From: a virus
Strand: one strand, 5' to 3'
IMG/VR virus record: IMGVR_UViG_3300031931_000040
Coordinates: 1 to 21,698 of that record
Length of the DNA stretch: 21,698 nt
A model generated the notes under the pieces. That model was not told where the DNA came from, made no database searches, and saw only the letters and a program-made list of their open reading frames with translations. This document shows, one piece after another, positions 1-6,741 of the stretch. Within the stretch, counting starts at the first letter, position 1. Each line of letters begins with the position of its first letter. The position numbers and the translations under genes were made by a program.

Positions 1-27
1 CCAGCTTCTAAAGCTGGCTATTTTTTT
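1..27 (+). terminator. Rho-independent terminator at the left edge
   Basis: A perfect 7-bp stem, CCAGCTT at 1-7 and AAGCTGG at 11-17, with a 3-base loop, is followed by seven T residues at 21-27. No gene in the window reads into it from the left. It must serve a gene outside the window, or, if the window ends are joined, the lipoprotein gene that ends at 21655. The last bases of the window (GCCAGC) would extend this stem to 8 bp if the ends overlapped by five bases. Confidence 0.75.
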
Positions 28-205
28 GTCTATAACTTATTTTTGCCAACAAAAAACGATATAAATCCATGACTCTTAAACCGACTATTTATAAGTTACA
101 CTGAAATCTCACCTAATACTGCCACCCCTTACCCCATCTAGACGGCTCTCACTACCACAACAAATTCAACCACTTAACAAAGCATCTCAATGTAGATGAT
201 TTAAT

Positions 206-289
206 ATAAAGTGCTATAATCTCCGATACGCGGTACACCTTTTGTACCCCTTAAAATACCTTTCTGGTACACCTTGGAGATCTCAAACA
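206..289 (+). promoter_or_regulatory. Probable integrase promoter with repeated GGTAC sites
   Basis: An extended -10 element, TGCTATAAT at 212-220, has no good -35 box but carries the TGn extension that can replace one. Between it and the integrase start lie GGTACACCTT at 232-241, the same ten bases at 266-275, and an inverted copy, GTACCCC, at 244-250. The first and inverted copies form a GGTAC/GTACC dyad. Sites of this kind ahead of an integrase gene often bind the integrase arm domain or an excisionase; that role is inferred here. A GGAGA ribosome-binding site at 276-280 sits nine bases before the ATG at 290. Confidence 0.5.
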
Positions 290-1345
290 ATGGCATCGTT
301 TAGTATTGAAAAACGAACCTTAGCAAGTGGTGAGTCTCGCTATAAAGCAACGGTTACAGTCAAACACCGCGGCAAAATCGCAAAGCGTTTTTCTAAAACA
401 CATAAGAAGAAGACGCTCGCCACTGCTTGGGCAAAGAATGAAGTCCGAAAATTGGAAGAAGGAGGCGCTCAGGAACGCTCAATCCCCATTGGGCACTTGA
501 TTGATATGTTTATAGAGAATCGAGAGCTGTGGGACAATACAGGGCGTTCTAAGCAGACAATCATCAAGTTTCTACGCGACTGTGACATTGCTAAAATCCA
601 TACTGATGAACTAACATCCAAAGACTTAATTGACCACTGTAGAAACCGCTGCGCCACCGGAACTAAACCTTCAACCGTTTACAGTGATGTTTACTACCTG
701 CGCTCTATCTTCAAAAAAGCCAAACCTGTCTTCAATGTAGCTGCCAACCTTGCCACCATAATTGAAACCACGCCAATTCTCACTGAAATGAAGCTAATTG
801 GTAAATCTGAGAAACGAACTAGACGTCCAACAGCCGGCGAACTAGAACTGCTAAAACAAGCACTAGAAGAACGCGAACAGCGTAGAGAGAACAAAATCCC
901 CTACTCTGATTTACTCGACTTTAGCATTCTTAGCTGTATGAGAGTTGGTGAGGTATGCCGAATTCGATGGGAAGACCTAAACGAAGAGCAAAAGACTGTT
1001 ATCGTCCGTGACAGAAAAGACCCTCGTAAGAAAACCGGTAACCACATGGTTGTGCCACTGTTAGGCGGCGCCTTTGACATTGTCATGCGTCAAGAACGTA
1101 AAAGCGCATGTATCTTCCCCTATAATGAGCGCTCAGTTGGTCGAGGATTTGGAGAGGTTTGCCAAAAGATCGGAATTGATAATCTCAGGTATCATGACCT
1201 ACGCCGTGAAGGTGCAAGTCGCTTGTTTGAGAAAGGGTTCAGCATTGAAGAAGTCGCTCAGGTAACGGGACACCGCAATCTCAACACTCTATGGCAAGTT
1301 TACACTCAGTTGTTTCCGCATAAGTTGCATGAACGAAAGATATGA
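290..1345 (+). CDS. int: Tyrosine recombinase (phage integrase)
   Basis: This 351-residue protein catalyses site-specific integration and excision of the element. The catalytic set is complete: R218 in CMRVGEV, K243 in DRKDP, H302 and R305 in HDLRRE, H328 in TGHRN, and nucleophile Y338 in QVYTQ. Residues 1-60 look like a basic arm-binding domain, and about 65-165 a SAM-like core-binding domain. The frame is open from a TTG at 242, but the ATG at 290 is preferred because it has a GGAGA ribosome-binding site nine bases upstream and yields an N-terminus of normal length. The gene lies at the left edge pointing inward, as in HP1- and K139-type phages, and ends at its own terminator. The family call is secure; the attachment site cannot be read from this window alone. 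Confidence 0.95.
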   Translation: MASFSIEKRTLASGESRYKATVTVKHRGKIAKRFSKTHKKKTLATAWAKNEVRKLEEGGAQERSIPIGHLIDMFIENRELWDNTGRSKQTIIKFLRDCDIAKIHTDELTSKDLIDHCRNRCATGTKPSTVYSDVYYLRSIFKKAKPVFNVAANLATIIETTPILTEMKLIGKSEKRTRRPTAGELELLKQALEEREQRRENKIPYSDLLDFSILSCMRVGEVCRIRWEDLNEEQKTVIVRDRKDPRKKTGNHMVVPLLGGAFDIVMRQERKSACIFPYNERSVGRGFGEVCQKIGIDNLRYHDLRREGASRLFEKGFSIEEVAQVTGHRNLNTLWQVYTQLFPHKLHERKI

Positions 1346-1348
1346 AAA

Positions 1349-1371
1349 AAGCCGCTAAGAAGCGGCTTTTT
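1349..1371 (+). terminator. Terminator after integrase
   Basis: AAGCCGCT at 1349-1356 pairs perfectly with AGCGGCTT at 1361-1368 across an AAGA loop, and a T-run continues to 1371. It begins four bases after the integrase stop codon. The flanking A-run on the left would also let it act on minus-strand transcripts. Confidence 0.9.
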
Positions 1372-1499
1372 ATCATGTGTCGGTCGGAGCGGCGCCCGCA
1401 GTCTCAATAAGAATATGAATTCTCTTTAAGTCACTGAACAAATTGCTTCAAGTTAATGATTTATCTTCCCGCAATCTGAACCACGCTCGGCACGTCTAG
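1372..1499. other. Non-coding junction with a GC-rich motif
   Basis: This short gap contains a GC-rich segment at about 1378-1400 (GTCGGTCGGAGCGGCGCCC) in otherwise AT-rich DNA. No gene, tRNA or promoter could be recognised. The segment shares GTCGGTCG, read on the opposite strand, and GGAGCGG with the DNA beside the hairpin inside the replication gene at 9646-9670. It ends against the truncated frame that opens after the TAG at 1497-1499, so the region may include a deletion scar. Confidence 0.4.
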
Positions 1500-1757
1500 G
1501 GTAACTGGCTAAAAAAAATCAAAAAGACAGTTCAAGAAGCACTTGCTACTAAGCTAGGCCAAAGCGGAAGTGTCTACACAACAGAAGAAGATGGCAAACT
1601 TAAGATCATGATGCGTGTCAGCCCAGATTCACTACTCGTTATCCGGTATGTTCCGAACACGCAGGGAAGTTTCTTTACAGTGGTCTCGCTCTACTATAAG
1701 AATGAGCGAGTCGACGGTGATTATGTTGGTCGGTATCTATCTACATTCAAATGTTAA
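1500..1757 (+). pseudogene. 5'-truncated gene remnant, function unknown
   Basis: The frame is open for 85 codons after a TAG at 1497-1499. It has protein-like composition throughout: a lysine-rich helix (KKIKKTVQEALATKLG), then a likely beta-rich part with YTTEEDGKLKI, SLLVIRYVP, FFTVVSLYYK and a C-terminal YLSTFKC. No ATG, GTG or TTG occurs in the first 30 or so codons, and the first ATG (about 1608) would remove a third of the sense sequence. I read it as the 3' part of a gene whose start was lost. It is followed directly by a terminator hairpin, as an intact gene end would be. A 49-residue protein from the internal ATG remains possible. I do not recognise the family. Confidence 0.5.
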
Positions 1758-1780
1758 AAAGGAGCCAGTAGGCTCCTTTT
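1756..1780. terminator. Bidirectional terminator between remnant and minus-strand operon
   Basis: GGAGCC at 1761-1766 pairs with GGCTCC at 1771-1776 across an AGTA loop. Five A residues precede it and four T residues follow. It can stop plus-strand transcripts from the remnant and minus-strand transcripts from the three-gene cassette that ends at 1806. Confidence 0.85.
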
Positions 1781-1805
1781 AGCTAGAAGTAGTGATATGT
1801 ACCAA

Positions 1806-2480
1806 TTAACGAGATAGAAGATTCGCAATGAAATGTTCAGAAACAAACTTGAAGAGCTGACCTTCATCCGTGCTTTCTCCAAGCTTCATGGTTCCCCGGT
1901 CACTTAACTCTACAGTACCTAGCCCTTTAAACTGAATTTTCAACTTCTTGATTTCAAAAGAATGGCCCTCAAAATAATCATACGTTTTTTTTAGCACACA
2001 CTTGTTACTAGATACTGACATCTTCACTGAGCTTTCAGACATAACATCTTTCGACATAACATTTAGTGCAATTACACTAACAGCACCATCCATTAGTTCA
2101 GGGACCCTTTTTGCAAAAGACTTTAAGTCGATTTGAAGAGGGGAAAGTGAACAGCGATAATTCATAGACGAAGAAAGATCATGCTTGAGTTGGTGTAAGC
2201 TTCTAGAAGGATTAACTACCTTTACAAGCCCTTCTCTAACCTCCAGCTCATTCACTAAAAACTCTTGGACGACAGTGCTCTCAGTCTCCCCAAATGGATT
2301 AGTAATTGTTCGCTCTGAAACTACTTCCGTCACGTGCTTAACTAAAATATGGTCGTGCGCAACACGACCTAGCATAAAACCTGATTTTTTGTTTTGAGCA
2401 TATCTCATATCAAGAAAGGCATTCGCGATGTCACGAATACTCATGTCTACCTTGAACTCAAATAGAGAGATACGACTCAT
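1806..2480 (-). CDS. Cassette protein C, unknown function (224 aa)
   Basis: This is the last gene of a three-gene minus-strand operon, starting four bases after the stop of the gene before it. I do not recognise the family. The protein has no signal peptide and no membrane segment. It looks like a mixed alpha/beta cytoplasmic protein: an N-terminal helix with RDIANAFLDMRYAQ, several predicted strands (HILVKHVTEVV, STVVQEFLVNELEV, SFEIKKLKIQFK), and a C-terminal strand-helix ending FKFVSEHFIANLLSR. That ending resembles the C-terminal layout of the neighbouring 372-residue protein. No catalytic motif is visible. A GTAAGGA-like ribosome-binding site lies in the end of the preceding gene. Tight spacing implies co-translation and a shared job with its two partners. 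Confidence 0.85.
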   Translation of the reverse strand: MSRISLFEFKVDMSIRDIANAFLDMRYAQNKKSGFMLGRVAHDHILVKHVTEVVSERTITNPFGETESTVVQEFLVNELEVREGLVKVVNPSRSLHQLKHDLSSSMNYRCSLSPLQIDLKSFAKRVPELMDGAVSVIALNVMSKDVMSESSVKMSVSSNKCVLKKTYDYFEGHSFEIKKLKIQFKGLGTVELSDRGTMKLGESTDEGQLFKFVSEHFIANLLSR

Positions 2481-2484
2481 AGCA

Positions 2485-3603
2485 TTATTCCTTACCTTTA
2501 TCAGAAGTTAACTCTAAGTATGCTTCTGTAGCTGCTTTAAAGAGCAATTTAGACAGCTCTTCTACTTCGTGCTTATCTAACTTGCCTGTAGTCACATTAA
2601 GAGTGCCCTTAGAGCTATTGTAACGATGTACGGCCTTAACTTTATAGCTAAATCCCTTAGACTTTTCTTTATCGTCGAACTTAGCCTCAATTGTGAAACT
2701 GTCGGACATATCTGAACTAAAAATATCTTTACTATCATCTTCAGGGTCAACTTTTATAGTGACCGCTTTTCTGACTTTCCATGACATCTTATAGATATTG
2801 TAGTGATCCCCAGCAAGGCTTTGATAAAAAGATGATGTCAGCAATTTTTTACCTGACAGTGCAGCATTTCTCAATTCGCTTGTCACGTCACTATCTTCAT
2901 CATCTCCGTTCGAGTCACGAACGCTTACATTCACAACATCGTACATTTTGTAATCAAACACATCCAATAACTTAGTAAAAAACTCTGTTCGTAACTCATG
3001 AGGATGATGCTCAAAATCGATTTCTATCGGTTCGACAGATGCAGGCAGCTGCTTGTTCATCTCTTCGATAACCATATCTTTCAACTTTTTTCCCATCTCG
3101 GTAGCAGGGTGCATAATGCTAGTATCTTCAGGCGCTGAAAAATCAATTTCGATTACATCTTTTTTCGGCGTCCTCTGTCGCATTGGAGCCTTAGAGTAAT
3201 CTGTGTCTACATAGTTAGCTTCTACAATGACTTTCTTCCCCGAAACCTTATAGCTAAGGCCCACTTCTTCACTTTCCAATTTAGATGTCAATGACGTCAG
3301 TGCGGTGGAAATTTTTGGGGCTGTAAATTTTGCAGGTAATTCTGTAGTAGCCTGATTATCTCGGCGATCGGGGTTCTCTAATAGTGACGAAAGATATAGG
3401 TAGTCGAAGTAGTCAAAACGCATGGTTTGTACCATATCCATAAGCATTGGCTTGGTGCTGTCTTGGGCAACATAGATCCCTTTCTTAGATAAGAATGAAA
3501 TCAAGTGCTCAGGCTTTACCCTCTGAGCAATCAGACCGTCACGGATACTCTTATCATTCATAAAGTAAAGGCGATTGCCGACTTTTTTATTTTCGCTGCT
3601 CAT
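2485..3603 (-). CDS. Cassette protein B, unknown function (372 aa)
   Basis: This is the middle gene of the three-gene cassette, starting two bases after the stop of gene A and ending four bases before gene C. The protein is rich in Asp, Glu and Lys, lacks signal or membrane segments, and matches no family I can name. Residues 15-80 are probably helical (IRDGLIAQRVKPEHLISFLS, then a Met- and Tyr-rich stretch). Residues 95-170 look beta-rich, followed by an acidic linker near residue 240 (DSNGDDEDSD). The C-terminal 60 residues form strands and a long amphipathic helix (EELSKLLFKAATEAYLEL). Position between integrase and repressor, where P2-like prophages often carry cargo, suggests an accessory role, possibly phage exclusion. 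That is inference from context only. Confidence 0.85.
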   Translation of the reverse strand: MSSENKKVGNRLYFMNDKSIRDGLIAQRVKPEHLISFLSKKGIYVAQDSTKPMLMDMVQTMRFDYFDYLYLSSLLENPDRRDNQATTELPAKFTAPKISTALTSLTSKLESEEVGLSYKVSGKKVIVEANYVDTDYSKAPMRQRTPKKDVIEIDFSAPEDTSIMHPATEMGKKLKDMVIEEMNKQLPASVEPIEIDFEHHPHELRTEFFTKLLDVFDYKMYDVVNVSVRDSNGDDEDSDVTSELRNAALSGKKLLTSSFYQSLAGDHYNIYKMSWKVRKAVTIKVDPEDDSKDIFSSDMSDSFTIEAKFDDKEKSKGFSYKVKAVHRYNSSKGTLNVTTGKLDKHEVEELSKLLFKAATEAYLELTSDKGKE

Positions 3604-3605
3604 GT

Positions 3606-4604
3606 TTACATTAACCCTACTTCGACGTCAGAGAATTGAGGTACAAATTTGTCAATCGTATTTGCTTTTAGCTTTTCCTTAAGCTCCTTAATTTGTTCCT
3701 CGCTGTAGCCAAGATCTCCAAAGTACTTGGCAATTGCTGCTTGTAAGTTTAAAGCCCCATTTTTATTACGCTTAACTAACTTAATCTTGACTGAGCCTTT
3801 GTCATTTAGAATCTGATAGTAAGATAACGCATCTAACAGATAGACAAATTCTTCTACTGTGTCGCCTTGTTCCATGTAGTAAATCACATAGCCACCCGCA
3901 TCAGTATTTTCAGCTTTATCATGCTTAACGATAATCCAAGAAGAGAACAGAACCTCTAGAGTTGCTGGTTCAGAGTAGTCTTGACTGAAGTGGTTTTTGT
4001 TTAGGGTTTCACTCGGGTGGAAGAAGCAATACTTGTCACTCTGAGGCAACAGACCATCTGCAGTCATTAGCTTTAAATCTTTAGCAATACTATTCAACTC
4101 TGTGATTTTTTCCGGGCTCATCACATATACCTGAGAATAGCCTTCAAGATGATTCACTTTAGTGCGTTCTCTGTCTGATTGATTAACATCATCTAAAATA
4201 TCATCAAAGTTCCCAGTGTATTTACCACAATGGTTGTAGACAAACAGCATTCCATGTACTTGATGGGAATCTACTGGTTGATACAAGGCCTGCCAGTTTG
4301 GATTATATTGGGCACAGTTAGTTGCATACGTTAGTGAGTGCATCGCTTTACGAATTTGCACTTTGTTAATAGAGGTCTTCTGATAGCTCTTCAGGTCTGT
4401 GTTAACGTATTTGACTTGGTTATCATACGGATCACGGTAGTGGAACACACAATCAGAAGGATGTGAGTCTTTACCATCGTGTTCTTCCGGTGTGACACAA
4501 TCCCAGCTATGATCTTGCGCTTCTTTTCTTCCCCACTTAAAAGCGCTAAAAAGATTCTTCGATACTAACTCTGCCATTTTTGCAATGTTGGCTGTTTCAC
4601 TCAT
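3606..4604 (-). CDS. Cassette protein A, possible PD-(D/E)xK nuclease (332 aa)
   Basis: This is the first gene of the minus-strand cassette. Residues 1-80 fit the order of a PD-(D/E)xK nuclease fold: E12 in a leading helix, D51 in HPSDCVF at the start of a strand, then D70-L-K72 in NTDLKSY on the next strand. A helix after this (KVQIRKAMHSLTYATNCAQ) matches the usual fold. The rest is unassigned; it contains a hydrophobic GMLFVYNHCGKY segment and a C-terminal Lys/Glu-rich helix. If the reading is right, the protein cuts or binds DNA, and proteins B and C would be its targeting or control partners. The ATG has GGAG about eleven bases upstream. The terminator at 4653-4674 separates the gene from the repressor gene, so the cassette probably has its own promoter, though none is obvious. 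The gene call is firm and the nuclease call tentative. Confidence 0.85.
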   Translation of the reverse strand: MSETANIAKMAELVSKNLFSAFKWGRKEAQDHSWDCVTPEEHDGKDSHPSDCVFHYRDPYDNQVKYVNTDLKSYQKTSINKVQIRKAMHSLTYATNCAQYNPNWQALYQPVDSHQVHGMLFVYNHCGKYTGNFDDILDDVNQSDRERTKVNHLEGYSQVYVMSPEKITELNSIAKDLKLMTADGLLPQSDKYCFFHPSETLNKNHFSQDYSEPATLEVLFSSWIIVKHDKAENTDAGGYVIYYMEQGDTVEEFVYLLDALSYYQILNDKGSVKIKLVKRNKNGALNLQAAIAKYFGDLGYSEEQIKELKEKLKANTIDKFVPQFSDVEVGLM

Positions 4605-4650
4605 TGGGTTATCAATCTCCGCACCATTTTGATGATGTTACTATCAATAA

Positions 4651-4674
4651 AAAAGGCACCCCGTAGGATGCCTT
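4651..4674 (-). terminator. Terminator after the repressor gene
   Basis: AAGGCA at 4653-4658 pairs with TGCCTT at 4669-4674. Read on the minus strand, the stem is followed by a T-run (complement of the A-run at 4649-4654). It lies just beyond the repressor stop codon and before the three-gene cassette. It would limit read-through from the repressor into the cassette, though the six-pair stem may leak. Confidence 0.75.
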
Positions 4675-4680
4675 GAATTC

Positions 4681-5571
4681 TTAAATCACCGCCTTCATAA
4701 CGGTGGTGACTACTTTTCCTATCACCGCGAACTCATTGAGTTTCTCCTCGTTCACGATGAATGAATCATATTCTTCTTTATTGTCTGAAATTACCTCATA
4801 GCCTTCTGCCATGATGTCGTACTTCAGGCGTTTGATGTAAACATGCTTACCGATACGAACAACATACACACCGTGCTTAACTGGGTGATCAAGCTCACGA
4901 ATATCCACTAGAACTTCATCACCGTCACTCAACGTGTCTTCCATTGAGTCTCCGTGGCAGATAATGATGCGCGCTGTTTCTTCTGTTAAGCCAAAGCGCT
5001 TTAGCCACATACAAGGCAGGAATTCTGTTCTTAGTTGATACTCAGCGTCATTTTGAGCACCAAAACCACAAGAGGCATAAACGTTATAGACAGGTACAGC
5101 ACACATATCCCCCATCTCAGAAGCAAGCTTTACTGATTTCACGTTAGATAGTTCTGTAACGTTATCTTTGTCATATTTCCGGCGAAGAAGCTTCATTTGC
5201 TCAATAAAGTCACTTATAGGCGTACCGCCTGGATTACTTTCTACAAACTTTCTCAGTTCAAGTTCCAAAGCTTCTTCTGTAAGCGTCGTGTGCTCCAGTA
5301 TATCAGCAACTAATGGCACAGATGTTTTTTCCGATGGTGGGGGCAGATCCATCAGCTGTTGGGCTTCGTCTTTATCTGTGACGTACTTCTCAATCAGCTG
5401 TTTTTTCACATCTGGGTGAAAGTTGGAAATATGGTACTCCAAAGCTCGAGAGCTCTCCTTCGAACCTCGACTTAACCAATTGTTTCTTCTGGCTTTTTGA
5501 GCAACGCCAGATGATGAATTAGCCATTCCAGCTAACCCTACCAATTCTGTACTAAGAAACCACTCTTTCAT
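4681..5571 (-). CDS. Phage repressor: Mu-type DNA-binding domain plus S24 (LexA-like) peptidase
   Basis: This 296-residue protein is the lysogeny repressor. Residues 1-60 resemble the Mu repressor/MuA-type winged-helix domain (EWFLSTELVGLAGM, then GVAQKARRNNWLSRG). The C-terminal half from about residue 160 is an S24 autopeptidase: S209 in HGDSM and K247 in YIKRL form the Ser-Lys dyad, and C168-G169 in YASCGFG fits the self-cleavage site. Such repressors cleave themselves when RecA is activated by DNA damage. The frame extends to a GTG at 5598, but the ATG at 5569-5571 starts the conserved domain directly. The gene diverges from the PrtN-family gene, an arrangement like the PrtR/PrtN pair that controls pyocins. 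The long linker at about 60-155 is unassigned. Confidence 0.9.
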   Translation of the reverse strand: MKEWFLSTELVGLAGMANSSSGVAQKARRNNWLSRGSKESSRALEYHISNFHPDVKKQLIEKYVTDKDEAQQLMDLPPPSEKTSVPLVADILEHTTLTEEALELELRKFVESNPGGTPISDFIEQMKLLRRKYDKDNVTELSNVKSVKLASEMGDMCAVPVYNVYASCGFGAQNDAEYQLRTEFLPCMWLKRFGLTEETARIIICHGDSMEDTLSDGDEVLVDIRELDHPVKHGVYVVRIGKHVYIKRLKYDIMAEGYEVISDNKEEYDSFIVNEEKLNEFAVIGKVVTTVMKAVI

Positions 5572-5669
5572 AAAAACACCAAAAGCACAGCAAAACACCT
5601 AGACGAACACCGGTGAAATTAACTAAGACTATACCACGTCAGTGGTTTAGTGGAAATGAGGCTAACTAC
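5572..5669. promoter_or_regulatory. Divergent repressor/PrtN control region
   Basis: This 98-bp gap separates the repressor and the PrtN-family gene. It holds three AACACC copies at 5575-5580, 5594-5599 and 5606-5611, an 8-bp palindrome CACCGGTG at 5608-5615, and a dyad ACCAC-gtca-GTGGT at 5633-5646. These are candidate operator half-sites for the repressor. Clear -35/-10 pairs could not be assigned with confidence. TGAGG at 5656-5660 is the ribosome-binding site for the PrtN-family gene. Confidence 0.5.
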
Positions 5670-5957
5670 ATGAATACTCAATATGCGTTACATGCCGTTT
5701 TTGGCGCGCCAGTAGTCAAACTGTCTGAGATCTCAGAAGAATATTTTGGAATGAAGTACGCGACTGCCAAAGGAAAAGTCAGCGCAAATGAATTTCCAGT
5801 TCCTACCTTTCGCCTCCATGAAGAAACAGAAACAAACAAAGGCACTAAAGCACCTATTTTTGTTTCTGTTGATGACCTTGCCGAATATATCGACCGAAAA
5901 AAAGCAGAAGCAAAGAAGGAATGGGAATCCATTTACGGAAAGTTTGGACACCACTAA
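5670..5957 (+). CDS. PrtN-family transcriptional activator
   Basis: This small protein of 95 residues matches the pyocin activator PrtN family: an N-terminal YALHAVFGAPVVKLSEI segment, EEYFGM, a central FPVPTFRL, then KAPIFVSVDDLAEYIDRKKA near the C-terminus. In Pseudomonas, PrtN switches on pyocin genes through repeated P-boxes when PrtR is cleaved. Here the gene diverges from an S24 repressor, the same logic. It also occupies the position of Cox/Apl in P2-like phages, so a role in excision or early control is possible. The frame extends upstream to 5613, but the ATG at 5670 has TGAGG nine bases before it and begins the conserved part. Its target may be the three ATTGC repeats at 12387-12413. 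Confidence 0.85.
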   Translation: MNTQYALHAVFGAPVVKLSEISEEYFGMKYATAKGKVSANEFPVPTFRLHEETETNKGTKAPIFVSVDDLAEYIDRKKAEAKKEWESIYGKFGHH

Positions 5958-5963
5958 TAAAAA

Positions 5964-5990
5964 CGGCATTGAAGCAAAGCCTCAATGCCG
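5964..5990 (-). terminator. Hairpin after PrtN gene
   Basis: CGGCATTGA at 5964-5972 pairs perfectly with TCAATGCCG at 5982-5990, a 9-bp stem. On the plus strand there is no T-run after it. On the minus strand it is followed by TTTTTATT, so it would best stop minus-strand transcription heading toward the prtN-like gene. It may still act as a partial attenuator on the plus strand. Confidence 0.6.
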
Positions 5991-5993
5991 AGT

Positions 5994-6104
5994 ATGAAAA
6001 CCAGTGCTTCGTTCCGATGTGCCTTCTTAGACTTTGGCGAGACTCAGAACACAAAAGAACGATTCAATGAACAATGGGTGAACTTACGTTCCTTTTTAGG
6101 ATAG
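5994..6104 (+). CDS. Possible 36-residue small protein
   Basis: A short frame of 37 codons starts at the ATG at 5994 and ends with TAG at 6102-6104. The product begins MKTSASFRCAFLDFGE and ends NLRSFLG. It has a mixed, protein-like composition and fills most of the gap between the PrtN-family gene and the CII-like gene. The ribosome-binding site is weak, and the start lies directly after a hairpin. No function can be assigned; a leader peptide or small phage protein are both possible. Confidence is low because frames of this length arise by chance. Confidence 0.35.
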   Translation: MKTSASFRCAFLDFGETQNTKERFNEQWVNLRSFLG

Positions 6105-6172
6105 CTTTTCACACCCCTGCTGTCATCCCGCATTTGGTTTTCGCTTCACTTGCTACAAGGTGAGTATCGGAT

Positions 6173-6721
6173 ATGGAAGCGAATCAAGCAATGTGCGAGT
6201 GTTTAAGCTCTGCACAATACAACTTTGATGAAGCCTGTGTTGCCTTTTCAGGCAAACACAATATGAGTGATCTTGCGGATGCTCTCGGCTTCAAGCGCAA
6301 CGTAATGCGCAATATGCTGAATCCTGAACAAGCAAGACTGCTTACTCCACCAATGCTGATTGCTATCAGTAAAGCAACGGATGACTACTCCATTGTTTAC
6401 GCACTTCTTCGTGAGCTAGATATCGTAGCAGCTCAACTACCCCGTGATGCAAGCGAAGCAACCCAAGAAACGTTTTTAAGACGCGTATTAGAGAACTCGG
6501 AATGTGCCGGTGATTTCTCTCGTATGGCGCTTGAGCATGCAGGTGATCTGTACCTACCTCGCTCTATCAGAAACAAAATCATCAACCGAGCACAAAAAGG
6601 CATTAGCAACTTAGTGCTTTTAATCAATGACCTAGAAAACCGCTCTGGCAGCGCTCAACCTTTCTTCTCAATGGGAGTGGACTTTATTGCCAATGGAGCA
6701 CCTATACCGGGTCTTTCTTAA
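6173..6721 (+). CDS. CII-like regulatory protein (P2/186/HP1 CP76 family)
   Basis: This 182-residue protein resembles the phage regulatory protein CII of 186-type phages. It carries FDEACVAFSGKHNMSDLADALG, then an RNVMRNMLNPEQARLLTPPML segment like the family's helix-turn-helix core, and an ISKATDDYSIVYALL stretch. In 186, CII activates repressor synthesis and so helps set up lysogeny. AAGGTGAG at 6157-6164 is a strong ribosome-binding site eight bases from the ATG. It is the first sizeable gene of the early plus-strand operon and is followed 20 bases later by small unknown genes. The C-terminal 60 residues are less conserved in appearance and unassigned. Confidence 0.85.
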   Translation: MEANQAMCECLSSAQYNFDEACVAFSGKHNMSDLADALGFKRNVMRNMLNPEQARLLTPPMLIAISKATDDYSIVYALLRELDIVAAQLPRDASEATQETFLRRVLENSECAGDFSRMALEHAGDLYLPRSIRNKIINRAQKGISNLVLLINDLENRSGSAQPFFSMGVDFIANGAPIPGLS

Positions 6722-6741
6722 CTTTCTACAGGGGTGTAGCT

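Noticed and set aside
242-289. Upstream extension of the integrase from a TTG at 242
   Set aside because: It would translate the repeated GGTAC sites and lacks a ribosome-binding site; the ATG at 290 has GGAGA at the right distance.
1378-1400. Possible tRNA 3' fragment (attachment-site relic) in the GC-rich segment after integrase
   Set aside because: It lacks the conserved T-arm sequence and no tRNA fold could be drawn.
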